Assembly: GCF_001742145.1 (NCBI RefSeq)
Contig: NZ_CP015749.1
Coordinates: 1,302,001 to 1,366,000, forward strand
Length of the DNA: 64,000 bases
Reading direction: 5' to 3'
Source: Pectobacterium parmentieri
GTDB lineage: Bacteria; Pseudomonadota; Gammaproteobacteria; Enterobacterales; Enterobacteriaceae
Shown here piece by piece: positions 37,037-45,202 of the stretch; the stretch's first letter is position 1, and every line of letters begins with the position of its first letter. The notes under the pieces are model-generated. The model ran no database searches. It was not told the DNA's origin and saw only the letters and a list, made by a program, of their open reading frames with translations. Made by a program: the position numbers and the translations under genes.

Positions 37037-39001
37037 CTATTTCAGATTAAATGCGGGATCAAGAGTCAGTGCCTTTAAGGTTGCGGCATGGTTATCCCGA
37101 TCGATGGAATGCCTGAAAGGCGTGATAGCCAATAGTGAACGAGCAGGTATTTGGGAATAAGGCGTCATGCCGGCGGGTAACACGCCTCCCGGTTGACTCA
37201 ATTGTGGCCGTAGGCGGCCTGTACCGTATTCGATATTGGCGTTGAGCGGGGCGTGCCGATCTATCAGGCTGGCTGTTTCGCTCCTAATTGGGGCGGTGAG
37301 GTCAAAAGATAAACTTAAGTTACAGTAAAAAGATCCTAACGGTGAGTCGGCAAGGCAGGAAGAACCTTTCGGGATGATCCAACTGGCCTGATGGGGAGAA
37401 AAGCGATAGCCCTTGAAGGAAATCCAATTGATAAATAAATGGGTATCGGGCTCATCAGCATCCATCGTAATAGTGAGATTTTCCAATACCGCAGACGCAT
37501 TGGGGAGTGGAATGTCGACGGTTTCCCACATCGGTTTCAGATTTCCTGGCTCGTTGGACGCTTGCTCTTGCCGGGTGTCCGCCCCAAGTTTTGCAGTAAT
37601 GCTGGCAAGATGTTGCCCATTGGCGGTAACGATAAAGCGTGCCGGGATCCCACGACTTTCCGATGAGAAACGTACGATTAGCCCATTGTTATCAGGGGGA
37701 GGCGGGTTTTCCACTGCGGTCCACAGTCGGGTTAACACTCTGGTGCGATCGACCAGTGTTTTACCATCAAGCCATGCTGTACCCTCTTCCCATCCCGCTA
37801 CAGAAGGGGCCATAAACGGGCTTTGCCCCAGTGCCTGAAGGTAATCCAGTAAGATGTGTTGATCGGGTAACATCAGCGACAGCGTGCGAGAAAAACCGAC
37901 GATTAGATCCAATGGGGATTTGACCAACGCCCCACGATGGCGTTCGTGCCAAAACGCCGGGCTGAGCAGCAATGCACGCATGAACGGTTTCATCGCATAG
38001 TCATGATTGCGTAGCACTTGCGCTAATGCCGATACTGTTTCAGGGTCGTCTTCTAACGAAATAAACGCTCGGTAAAATTTTCCCGCCAGACGTGTTGCCG
38101 TTTGGGGTTGCGACAATAAAACATCGACAAGCTGATCGAGCTCTTCATCCGGCGTTCCTTGAATTTTCTGGCCTAACAGCGTTTTTTCGCCGGATACCGC
38201 CGCGCTGGCGTCAAATTGATAACGCCATTGTTGGGTGGGGTTTACGCCGTGCCCTGCCAGAATTCGGGCAACCTGTTTGACGTCATTTTCACTGTAGTTA
38301 CCCTCGCCGAGGGTAAAGAGCTCCATCAATTCCCTTGCAAGATTTTCATTAGGATTCTGACGTGTATTGGACGTGTTATCCAACCCGCTAAGCATCATGG
38401 GATCTTGCAGTATTTTCCGCGTCAGAAGGCGAAAACTCTGGCTACCCGCCTGACGAAACAGGGTGAGTTGATCGAAAAAAGGCGCGGTGATTAAGGTATT
38501 GTCAAACCGGGAAACGAAATGGTTATGCCAGAACAACGTGAGACGATCGGCAAATGGGGTGGGCGTAAGGATCATTTCCTGAACCCACCACGCTTGTAGC
38601 TGGTTAATTTCGTTGATACGGAAAAAAATCATTTCCTGCTCTCGCCAGCCTTTCTGCCAGTAATCGGGATAAGGTTTTTGTACGAAAGTAGGGGGACGAG
38701 TATAAAAAGGCGTATTGAGCGTACCCAGCAGATAATCCACGGCTTGCTCCCGCGTCATATCTTTGAAACGTTCAATATCCTGCGGGGTTGTGCCGAATCC
38801 GGTACGATCTATCAGATGCCGTGTTTCTGCGATCGTTAAAGCGACACCTGGGGGGCTGAATGTGAGTGTCCACAGCATAATGAGAAAGCAGGACATGTGA
38901 AATACAAAGGATAATACTCGTGATTTTCTACTGGTTGATGAGACCCGCTGGGGGGGAAATGATGCGTGATACGCTAATGCAAAACGATCCTGTTTATGCA
39001 T
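37037..39001 (-). CDS. DUF1800 exported protein
   Basis: Protein of 654 residues with an N-terminal hydrophobic segment (about 30-55), likely a signal or anchor. The DUF1800 domain shows LIDRTGFGTTPQDIERF, LFWHNHFVSRFD and NENLARELMELFTLGEGNYSENDVKQVARILAG, all family hallmarks. Residues about 470-560 hold a beta-rich insertion (FSSESRGIPARFIVTANGQ... DADEPDTHLFINWISF) resembling Ca-dependent xylan-binding type modules, which suggests contact with carbohydrate. It is the first gene of the four-gene operon. A 14-base perfect inverted repeat begins 2 bases upstream of the start codon. Confidence 0.8.
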   Translation of the reverse strand: MHKQDRFALAYHASFPPQRVSSTSRKSRVLSFVFHMSCFLIMLWTLTFSPPGVALTIAETRHLIDRTGFGTTPQDIERFKDMTREQAVDYLLGTLNTPFYTRPPTFVQKPYPDYWQKGWREQEMIFFRINEINQLQAWWVQEMILTPTPFADRLTLFWHNHFVSRFDNTLITAPFFDQLTLFRQAGSQSFRLLTRKILQDPMMLSGLDNTSNTRQNPNENLARELMELFTLGEGNYSENDVKQVARILAGHGVNPTQQWRYQFDASAAVSGEKTLLGQKIQGTPDEELDQLVDVLLSQPQTATRLAGKFYRAFISLEDDPETVSALAQVLRNHDYAMKPFMRALLLSPAFWHERHRGALVKSPLDLIVGFSRTLSLMLPDQHILLDYLQALGQSPFMAPSVAGWEEGTAWLDGKTLVDRTRVLTRLWTAVENPPPPDNNGLIVRFSSESRGIPARFIVTANGQHLASITAKLGADTRQEQASNEPGNLKPMWETVDIPLPNASAVLENLTITMDADEPDTHLFINWISFKGYRFSPHQASWIIPKGSSCLADSPLGSFYCNLSLSFDLTAPIRSETASLIDRHAPLNANIEYGTGRLRPQLSQPGGVLPAGMTPYSQIPARSLLAITPFRHSIDRDNHAATLKALTLDPAFNLK

Positions 39002-39002
39002 G

Positions 39003-39052
39003 ATAGTAGGTTATCCCTCTGGCGTAATAAAATAGTGCGGATAACCTACTAT
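39003..39052. promoter_or_regulatory. 14-base perfect inverted repeat at the start of the DUF1800 operon
   Basis: ATAGTAGGTTATCC (39003-39016) and GGATAACCTACTAT (39039-39052), 22 bases apart. In the transcript the downstream arm directly precedes the ATG, and the AGAGGG ribosome site lies next to it in the loop edge. A folded leader could hide the start; alternatively this is a spaced operator. Confidence 0.6.
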
Positions 39053-39114
39053 GCAAAAAGAGTATGCGGCTTTCACCTTAACTGGGGTGAGCCAGACCCT
39101 GGCAAAGGTGAGGA

Positions 39115-39867
39115 CTACGCGCCATTGAGCTGGCGTTTCGCCTGAGCGAACTTACTTTCAAGCGTGCTTTTTGAAACTCCCCTTTTATCACCATAATGCG
39201 CAATTAAGGCAGAAATTACCGCATCCTGAGAGGTAAAGAGAGTATAAGCCTGGCCTGACGGCGAATGTTGATTATATAGGCTGATTAACGCGCCAATAAT
39301 CGTCAAATACGTACTTTCGCTACGTTCCCCGAGTGTGGGCTGTGTCGGATGCTTCATCGATGAGGTGTAAATAGCTTTTAGTGAAAGGTAATCATGTTGT
39401 ATATTATTACGCTGTTCTTCAAGGTTGGTGTTTTTTATACGCATCACCTCTAATTCAGTTAAAAGTATTTGCACTGAATTTATGTTTATTGATATCGGTG
39501 TTAATTGCTCCTCTGGAGAAAATAAAAAATCGGGTTTCTCGTTAGGATAATATGACATCATCCAGTTTTTTAGATCGATATGGCGAATAGACAAATCTGG
39601 ATCGCTCAAGTCTACCGGTGTCGAACGGGTAATCCCTCGTTTGCAGTGACGTAATTCCCCATTGATGAGTCCATCAATCACTCTTTCCTGATTTAACGAC
39701 AGTTTTGGCCACGTTTTAGCGGCATAATGTAAAAAAAATAAAGGATTTTTATCGAATTCCTTGAGTATTTCAGACTCTGATGTCATTAAATGGCTCCAAC
39801 GAATGGCAACTTCGATGGGGCGGTAAAATGTTTTTATAATGGGCGGGTTATTATATTTTGAAAGCAT
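39115..39867 (-). CDS. hypothetical protein, AT-rich
   Basis: A 250-residue soluble protein that I cannot assign to a named family with confidence. The N-terminus (YRPIEVAIRWSHLM) and a central IRHIDLKNWMMSYYPNEKPDFLF segment look conserved in style. Residues about 140-165 may form a coiled coil (LEVMRIKNTNLEEQRNN), and the C-terminus (GVSKSTLESKFAQAKRQL) resembles a helix-turn-helix. It is clearly lower in GC than its neighbours, which suggests acquisition. Two starts are plausible: 39867 (AAGGA upstream) and 39789 (GGAG upstream); the longer is listed. Confidence 0.6.
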   Translation of the reverse strand: MLSKYNNPPIIKTFYRPIEVAIRWSHLMTSESEILKEFDKNPLFFLHYAAKTWPKLSLNQERVIDGLINGELRHCKRGITRSTPVDLSDPDLSIRHIDLKNWMMSYYPNEKPDFLFSPEEQLTPISININSVQILLTELEVMRIKNTNLEEQRNNIQHDYLSLKAIYTSSMKHPTQPTLGERSESTYLTIIGALISLYNQHSPSGQAYTLFTSQDAVISALIAHYGDKRGVSKSTLESKFAQAKRQLNGA

Positions 39868-40265
39868 AATGAAAAAATCCTTTTTATCATTTCATCATTT
39901 TACTATTTTATTTTTTGTCGTATTCATCCTACGTTGATGTAGGGCTACTGCTGTGGTAAATAAAATGTTTACTTAACGAGTGTTACCCTCCCGTCTATTA
40001 GAAAAATACATGACATTGTCGAAAATACTATGACGTATAAGCTACTTTTGTTTTTATCCACAAGATGCTTTTTTAGTATATATTTTATTGCTTCAAAATA
40101 AGGTCAGTGTATGCCGTCATACTTCAGGCTGTTTGTGCATGGTAGTGAGAAAATCGATTACGGTTAGCGCGTAGAGCTCGCTGGAGCTGCCTATCTGTTG
40201 AATTACGGCGACGCGAGTAGACATCGATTCGGTCGATGGCCTTAACTTAGGCGGGAATGTTATTT
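39868..40265. other. AT-rich intergenic region with ERIC-end fragment
   Basis: 398 bases upstream of the AT-rich hypothetical gene and downstream of the LysE-type gene. A stretch at about 40115-40142 (CCGTCATACTTC followed by GCTGTTTGTGC) matches the left end of the ERIC copy at 12045-12073, but no core or right end follows, so it is a degraded fragment. No gene is seen. Confidence 0.45.
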
Positions 40266-40883
40266 CTAGTGAAAATAAGTTGAGATATAGGGAGAGAGTG
40301 TCAGAACAATCAGCACGATCCCGCCACCAATATTGATAGTTTTTTTCAACGCAATAGGGTTGATTCTGCCTGATGAACGGATAAGTAACTGTGCTGAAAA
40401 TAGCAGCCAGGCCGACATCATCACAATGTGTAGGGTAGCGAGTGTGAGGTAGGACACAAGCGATACCGATGAGGTACCATTGGCATTCACAAACAGTGGT
40501 ACGATAGTGACATAGAGCAGAATCGCTTTAATATTCAGAACATTTGCCAAATAGGCCTCTTTGATACCCACTCTGCCGCTGTTGCATGAGGTTGTACTTT
40601 TCTCTCGTAATCCACTTTCTATCAAACGAAATGCTAAGTAGAGCAGATAGCCTGTACCAATAACGGTAATGGTATGCATGAGCGTGGGGTAAAGGGATAG
40701 CAACCCTGTGAGACCAATGCTTGCCAGTAAACTATGCGTATAAATGCCCAGCGCAGTACCGATAATAATACGTGATACAGCGTACATTCCCCCACTGGCG
40801 ACATTGTTCATTGCCAGCGTAAAGCTTGCTCCGGGAGATAACGTTATCGGGGTTAACGCAATGATAAAGCCCAGTATATCCAT
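40266..40883 (-). CDS. LysE/RhtB-family amino acid exporter
   Basis: Inner-membrane protein of 205 residues with five to six membrane segments. The N-terminus IIALTPITLSPGASFTLAMNN has the family PGP-like turn (SPGASF) and ANVLNIKAILLYVTIVPLFV matches the conserved NPK region with Ile-Lys. Family members export lysine, threonine, homoserine or similar. The substrate cannot be read from sequence. It is monocistronic. Confidence 0.85.
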   Translation of the reverse strand: MDILGFIIALTPITLSPGASFTLAMNNVASGGMYAVSRIIIGTALGIYTHSLLASIGLTGLLSLYPTLMHTITVIGTGYLLYLAFRLIESGLREKSTTSCNSGRVGIKEAYLANVLNIKAILLYVTIVPLFVNANGTSSVSLVSYLTLATLHIVMMSAWLLFSAQLLIRSSGRINPIALKKTINIGGGIVLIVLTLSPYISTYFH

Positions 40884-41007
40884 AAGGTCGAGAGTTCAGC
40901 CCTGTGTCTGTTAGCGAGACTATACAGGAGTGTGGGATGGAAATCAGTGAGACGGGCGCATATCGCGCCCGGTGAATGAGGCAGGAAGGTCGCTAATACG
41001 GAAGGGG

Positions 41008-42102
41008 TTAATGCGTGATGATGCTATCCAGCGCGCGCAGGTGTTCCGGCTGCCATGATAGATTGACCTCAGTGCCAGCTTTCCAGTGCGGTTGAATCTC
41101 GCTGGCGGGGAGTTTCACCATAAACTGCGGCTGACCTGCGACTTCCGTCATCATCCTGACGTGATCGCCCAGATAGATGAACTGCTGAATGCGGGCTTTG
41201 ACATGTTGCATGCCGTTGTCAGTATGAGGCGCATTGACGTGAATGCGTTCCGGGCGAATGCAGAGTGTGATTTTTCGGCCAGGCGAGCTGGGTCGAACTT
41301 TCAGTGTACGCAGCGACGTGCCATCGTCCAGCGTTGCCCGATAAAACGCACCTTCGGCCTCGGCACGCGTGGCGAGCAGCGTATTATTCTCGCCGATAAA
41401 CTGCGCCACAAACGCGTTCTCCGGCTTTTCGTAGATATCGCTGGGGCTGTCCATCTGCTGAATCACGCCGTCGTTAAACACGGCAACGCGGTTGGACATT
41501 GTCATCGCTTCGCTCTGGTCATGGGTGACGTATACCACGGTCAATTCCAGCGACTGATGGAGTTCTTTGATTTCCAGTTGCATATGCTCACGCAGTTGCT
41601 TATCCAACGCGCCCAATGGTTCATCCATCAGCACCAGTTTCGGTTCGAAGACCAGCGCGCGAGCCAGCGCCACACGCTGCTGTTGGCCGCCGGACATCTG
41701 GGCGGGGTAGCGATCGGCCAGACTGGTGAGTTTTACACGATCTAACACCCGATCGACTTTCTCTTTGATATCGGCACGGTTCAGGCGACGAATAGACAGC
41801 GGAAATGCCAGATTCTCCGCTACAGTCATGTGCGGAAATAGGGCGTAGTTCTGAAATACCATACCGATGTCGCGCTGGTGCGGCGGGAGATGGTGCAACG
41901 GTGCATCGCGCAGCAGGATTTCCCCCTGCGTGGGGGTTTCAAACCCGGCGAGCATCATCAAACTGGTGGTTTTTCCTGAACCGGATGGCCCAAGTAGGGT
42001 CAGAAATTCACCTTCGCGGATATCCAGATTCAGGTTTTTAACGATCAGACGGTCGCCGTCGTAGGTTTTCTGAACATTCCTGAAGCTGACATAATTTCTC
42101 AT
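41008..42102 (-). CDS. PotA-like ABC transporter ATP-binding protein
   Basis: ATPase subunit, 364 residues, of a polyamine/spermidine-type importer. It shows Walker A GPSGSGKTT (39-47), signature MSGGQQQRVALARAL, Walker B LVLMDEPLGALD, the H-loop THDQSEAMTMSNR and a C-terminal TOBE domain from about 240. It is encoded alone on the minus strand. The matching binding protein and two permeases lie at 47041-50287 on the plus strand, beyond gabR, gabT and gabD, and no other ATPase gene accompanies them. The four proteins therefore probably form one importer whose genes are split. Confidence 0.85.
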   Translation of the reverse strand: MRNYVSFRNVQKTYDGDRLIVKNLNLDIREGEFLTLLGPSGSGKTTSLMMLAGFETPTQGEILLRDAPLHHLPPHQRDIGMVFQNYALFPHMTVAENLAFPLSIRRLNRADIKEKVDRVLDRVKLTSLADRYPAQMSGGQQQRVALARALVFEPKLVLMDEPLGALDKQLREHMQLEIKELHQSLELTVVYVTHDQSEAMTMSNRVAVFNDGVIQQMDSPSDIYEKPENAFVAQFIGENNTLLATRAEAEGAFYRATLDDGTSLRTLKVRPSSPGRKITLCIRPERIHVNAPHTDNGMQHVKARIQQFIYLGDHVRMMTEVAGQPQFMVKLPASEIQPHWKAGTEVNLSWQPEHLRALDSIITH

Positions 42103-42294
42103 TTTTCACTCTCCGGTAGTCACTGTTATTCATAAGAATGCATAAACCATGCCGGATACTGAACGAGCAGAAAATACCGTGCGATAATGCGCTAACGCTC
42201 GCTCGTTAATCAGAACGGATGCGCTGTTATGGGGCGTGTCGGGGAAAATGGCACCGTAACGGTGCGAATTGGTCTGCATGAAAACGGGGGGCTG

Positions 42295-43788
42295 TCAGAC
42301 GCCCGAATGATGGGTACCCAGCGCCTGAATACATGCCACAATCACGGAAAAAGCCTGCTCCATTTGGGGTTCTTCGACGCTGGCGTAGCCTAGCAATAAA
42401 CCGCGCTGCTGCGTCGGTTGTAAGTAGTAGCTGGAAAGCGGTTTGACCATCACACCACGGCGCAGGATCGCCGCGCTCAGCACGACATCATCAACGTGGG
42501 GAGGTAGGCTGAGCAGCATATGTAGCCCGGCATTACTGCTATCCCCTACGTAATCCGCGCCCAGATGCTGTTCGATCAGTGATGTTAATAACGCACGCCG
42601 TTTGGCATACAGCAAACGCATGCGGCGGATATGCGCGGCGTAGTGGCCTTCGCGGATAAACTGCGCGAGCGTAGCCTGTGTTAGCCAGTGTCCGCCGCGA
42701 TAGAGCTCGGAATGCGCCGTCTTCAGCGACTGCGCCAGCAGCGGCGGCAGTACCATGTAACTGACGCGCAGGCCGGGATAGAGCGTTTTGCTGAATGTGC
42801 CGATGTAGATCACCGGGGATTGCGACTGGAGTCCTTGTAGCGCGGGGATCGGGCTGCCGGAAAAGCGGAATTCACTGTCATAATCGTCTTCCACCACCCA
42901 GCAACCATGCTCTTGCGCCAGTGCCAGCAACCGTTGGCGGCGTGCCAAACTCATCACCGCACCCAGTGGGTATTGATGTGACGGTGTCACGCAAATCAGG
43001 CGCGGCGCAGCGTCGGGCGCAAGCGTTTCCGGTGGTGCCAGACCCTGTTCATCGACATCAATAGGAGCAACGCGCAGGCCGTTAATCGTCAGGACATTAC
43101 GAATCCCCCAGTAGCAGGGATCTTCAATCCACGCCAAATCGCCGGGGTTACATAGCATTTTAGCCAGCAGGTCCATTGCCTGATGGGTGCCTTCGGTAAT
43201 CAAAACCTGTTCCGGCGTACACTCGACGGAACGGGCGACGCGCAGGTAATCCACCAGCGCCAACTGGAGTTCGGGACAGCCGCCAATTGGCGAATAGGAC
43301 AGTTGTTCAGGACGAACGCGTCGTGTCAGGCGCGTCTGAATACGCCGCCATAAATCATGCGGGAAGCTGGCGATATCGGGGATGCCGGGCATAAATGCCC
43401 CCCATTGGCGAATGGACGCCCCGGCATAACCCAGCAGATGCATACCGCGACGCGAAAGCTCATGTTTAGGCTCTCGTATTTCCCCCGCATTACTGCTGTT
43501 CACTGGCAGCATATTGCCATCAGGTAACTGTTCCGTGACGAAGGTTCCACTTCCTTTGCGTGCTTCAATATAGCCTTCCGCCAGGAGTTGTTCGTAGGCC
43601 GTCAGCACCGTATTGCGTGACAGTGCCAACTGCTGTGCCAGATCGCGTGACGACGGGAGTCGCTCGCCAGCGGTAATGGCCCCATCGAGAATTGCCTGTC
43701 GGATGCTGTCGTACAAACGCTTGTTCAACGCACCATCCTGCTGGTTGGCTAAACGCTGAAGCAATAAGTCGGTTAGCAGTGAGCGCAA
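42295..43788 (-). CDS. gabR: GabR-like MocR regulator (GntR HTH plus aminotransferase-like domain)
   Basis: Regulator of 497 residues with an N-terminal GntR winged helix (about 22-86, ERLPSSRDLAQQLALSRNTV) and a fold-type I aminotransferase-like domain that binds PLP at Lys334 (GTFSKTLYPGLR). In Bacillus subtilis GabR senses GABA through PLP and activates gabTD. It is divergent from gabT here, and direct repeats in the 138-base spacer fit a MocR operator. The start is TTG, with AAGGA 8 bases upstream. The symbol is inferred from context. Confidence 0.82.
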   Translation of the reverse strand: MRSLLTDLLLQRLANQQDGALNKRLYDSIRQAILDGAITAGERLPSSRDLAQQLALSRNTVLTAYEQLLAEGYIEARKGSGTFVTEQLPDGNMLPVNSSNAGEIREPKHELSRRGMHLLGYAGASIRQWGAFMPGIPDIASFPHDLWRRIQTRLTRRVRPEQLSYSPIGGCPELQLALVDYLRVARSVECTPEQVLITEGTHQAMDLLAKMLCNPGDLAWIEDPCYWGIRNVLTINGLRVAPIDVDEQGLAPPETLAPDAAPRLICVTPSHQYPLGAVMSLARRQRLLALAQEHGCWVVEDDYDSEFRFSGSPIPALQGLQSQSPVIYIGTFSKTLYPGLRVSYMVLPPLLAQSLKTAHSELYRGGHWLTQATLAQFIREGHYAAHIRRMRLLYAKRRALLTSLIEQHLGADYVGDSSNAGLHMLLSLPPHVDDVVLSAAILRRGVMVKPLSSYYLQPTQQRGLLLGYASVEEPQMEQAFSVIVACIQALGTHHSGV

Positions 43789-43870
43789 AAGTGGATCCTT
43801 AAAATATTCAAAACTGGCACTGGATTATAGAACCATCTCGCGTCTAAATAACATCATCATCTTACAACTA

Positions 43871-43900
43871 GACTAACAGTCATCATCCAACGACTAACAG
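43871..43900. promoter_or_regulatory. direct-repeat operator candidate between gabR and gabT
   Basis: GACTAACAG occurs at 43871-43879 and again at 43892-43900, exactly 21 bases apart, two helical turns. CATCATC precedes each copy (about 43855 and 43881). MocR/GabR proteins are known to bind direct repeats on one face of the DNA. Confidence 0.55.
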
Positions 43901-43926
43901 ATGTGTTTAGGATACCGGAGCCGATC

Positions 43927-45192
43927 ATGAAGAATAGCGAACTGAATCAACGCCGTCTGGCCGCCACGCCGCGTGGTGTGGGGGTCATGTGTGATTTCTA
44001 TGCTGAGCGTGCGGAAAACAGCACCCTGTGGGATGTTGAAGGACGAGAGTTTATCGATTTCGCCGCCGGGATTGCGGTATTGAACACCGGGCATCGTCAC
44101 CCGAAAATTGTCGCCGCGGTGCGCGAACAGTTGGATCGTTTTACCCATACGGCCTATCAGATTGTGCCTTATGGCAGCTATGTCACGTTGGCTGAGCGTA
44201 TTAACGCGCTGGCACCGATTCAAGGCGCGGCAAAAACCACATTCTTTACCACCGGAGCCGAAGCGGTGGAAAACGCGGTGAAAATTGCTCGCGCTTACAC
44301 CAGACGCCCCGGCGTGATCGCCTTCAATGCCGCGTTTCACGGCCGCACGCTGCTGACTATGACGCTGACGGGCAAAGTGGCACCGTACTCTACGGGGTTT
44401 GGCCCGTTCCCCGGTTCCATTTTTCACGCACTTTACCCGAATGAAAAGAGCGGCATTACCGTCGAACAGGCACTGGAAAGCGTCGAACGTCTGATGCATA
44501 CCGATATCGCCGCCGATCAGGTTGCGGCGATTCTGCTGGAGCCGGTACAGGGTGAAGGTGGGTTCCACGTCGCGCCACCTGCCTTCATTAGCGGGTTGCG
44601 TAAGCTATGTGATGAGCATGGCATTCTGCTGATTGCCGATGAGGTGCAGACCGGCTTTGCCCGTACCGGTAAGCTGTTTGCGATGGAGTATTATGCAGAG
44701 AAAGCGGATCTGATCACTATGGCGAAAAGCCTGGGCGGCGGTTTCCCGATCTCTGGCGTGGTCGGTCGTGCTGAGGTGATGGATGCGCCATCGCCGGGCG
44801 GGCTGGGCGGCACGTATGCGGGCAACCCGCTGTCGGTCGCTTCAGCGCTGGCGGTATTGGATGTGATTGAAGAAGAAAAATTGTGCCAACGGGCGCTGCG
44901 GCTGGGTGCCGCGCTGGTCGAAACGTTGGAAAAAGTGAAAGCGCAGTGTCCGGCACTGGTAGCGATTCGTGCGCAAGGCTCGATGGTTGCGGCGGAATTT
45001 AACGATCCGAACACGGGTAAACCCTCGGCAGAGATTACCCGCCAATTTCAGAAAAGCGCGTTAGAAGCGGGCTTGTTGCTGCTGACCTGCGGTGTACATG
45101 GCAACGTGATTCGTTTCCTGTATCCGCTGACGGTTCCTGATGAGCAGTTCAGCAAGGCGATGAACATCCTGACGCGCGTATTAACACAATAG
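43927..45192 (+). CDS. gabT: GabT 4-aminobutyrate aminotransferase
   Basis: Class III PLP aminotransferase that converts GABA and 2-oxoglutarate to succinate semialdehyde and glutamate in the cytoplasm. The start MKNSELNQRR (GGAG upstream) gives 421 residues, close to E. coli GabT. Key residues are GAEAVENAVKIAR, the His of AAFHGRT, Asp238 in IADEVQTGFARTG and the PLP Lys267 in AKSLGGGFP. It is followed after 10 bases by gabD and is divergent from gabR. Substrates such as 5-aminovalerate are also possible for this family. Confidence 0.92.
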   Translation: MKNSELNQRRLAATPRGVGVMCDFYAERAENSTLWDVEGREFIDFAAGIAVLNTGHRHPKIVAAVREQLDRFTHTAYQIVPYGSYVTLAERINALAPIQGAAKTTFFTTGAEAVENAVKIARAYTRRPGVIAFNAAFHGRTLLTMTLTGKVAPYSTGFGPFPGSIFHALYPNEKSGITVEQALESVERLMHTDIAADQVAAILLEPVQGEGGFHVAPPAFISGLRKLCDEHGILLIADEVQTGFARTGKLFAMEYYAEKADLITMAKSLGGGFPISGVVGRAEVMDAPSPGGLGGTYAGNPLSVASALAVLDVIEEEKLCQRALRLGAALVETLEKVKAQCPALVAIRAQGSMVAAEFNDPNTGKPSAEITRQFQKSALEAGLLLLTCGVHGNVIRFLYPLTVPDEQFSKAMNILTRVLTQ

Positions 45193-45202
45193 AAGAGATG
45201 CT

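Noticed and set aside
43814..43829. sigma-54 promoter for gabT (TGGCAC...)
   Set aside because: TGGCAC is present but the -12 element (TTGCA-like) is absent at the required spacing.
43894..44568. 224-codon frame antisense to gabT
   Set aside because: Shadow of gabT; composition rich in Arg, His and Cys and no recognisable domain.
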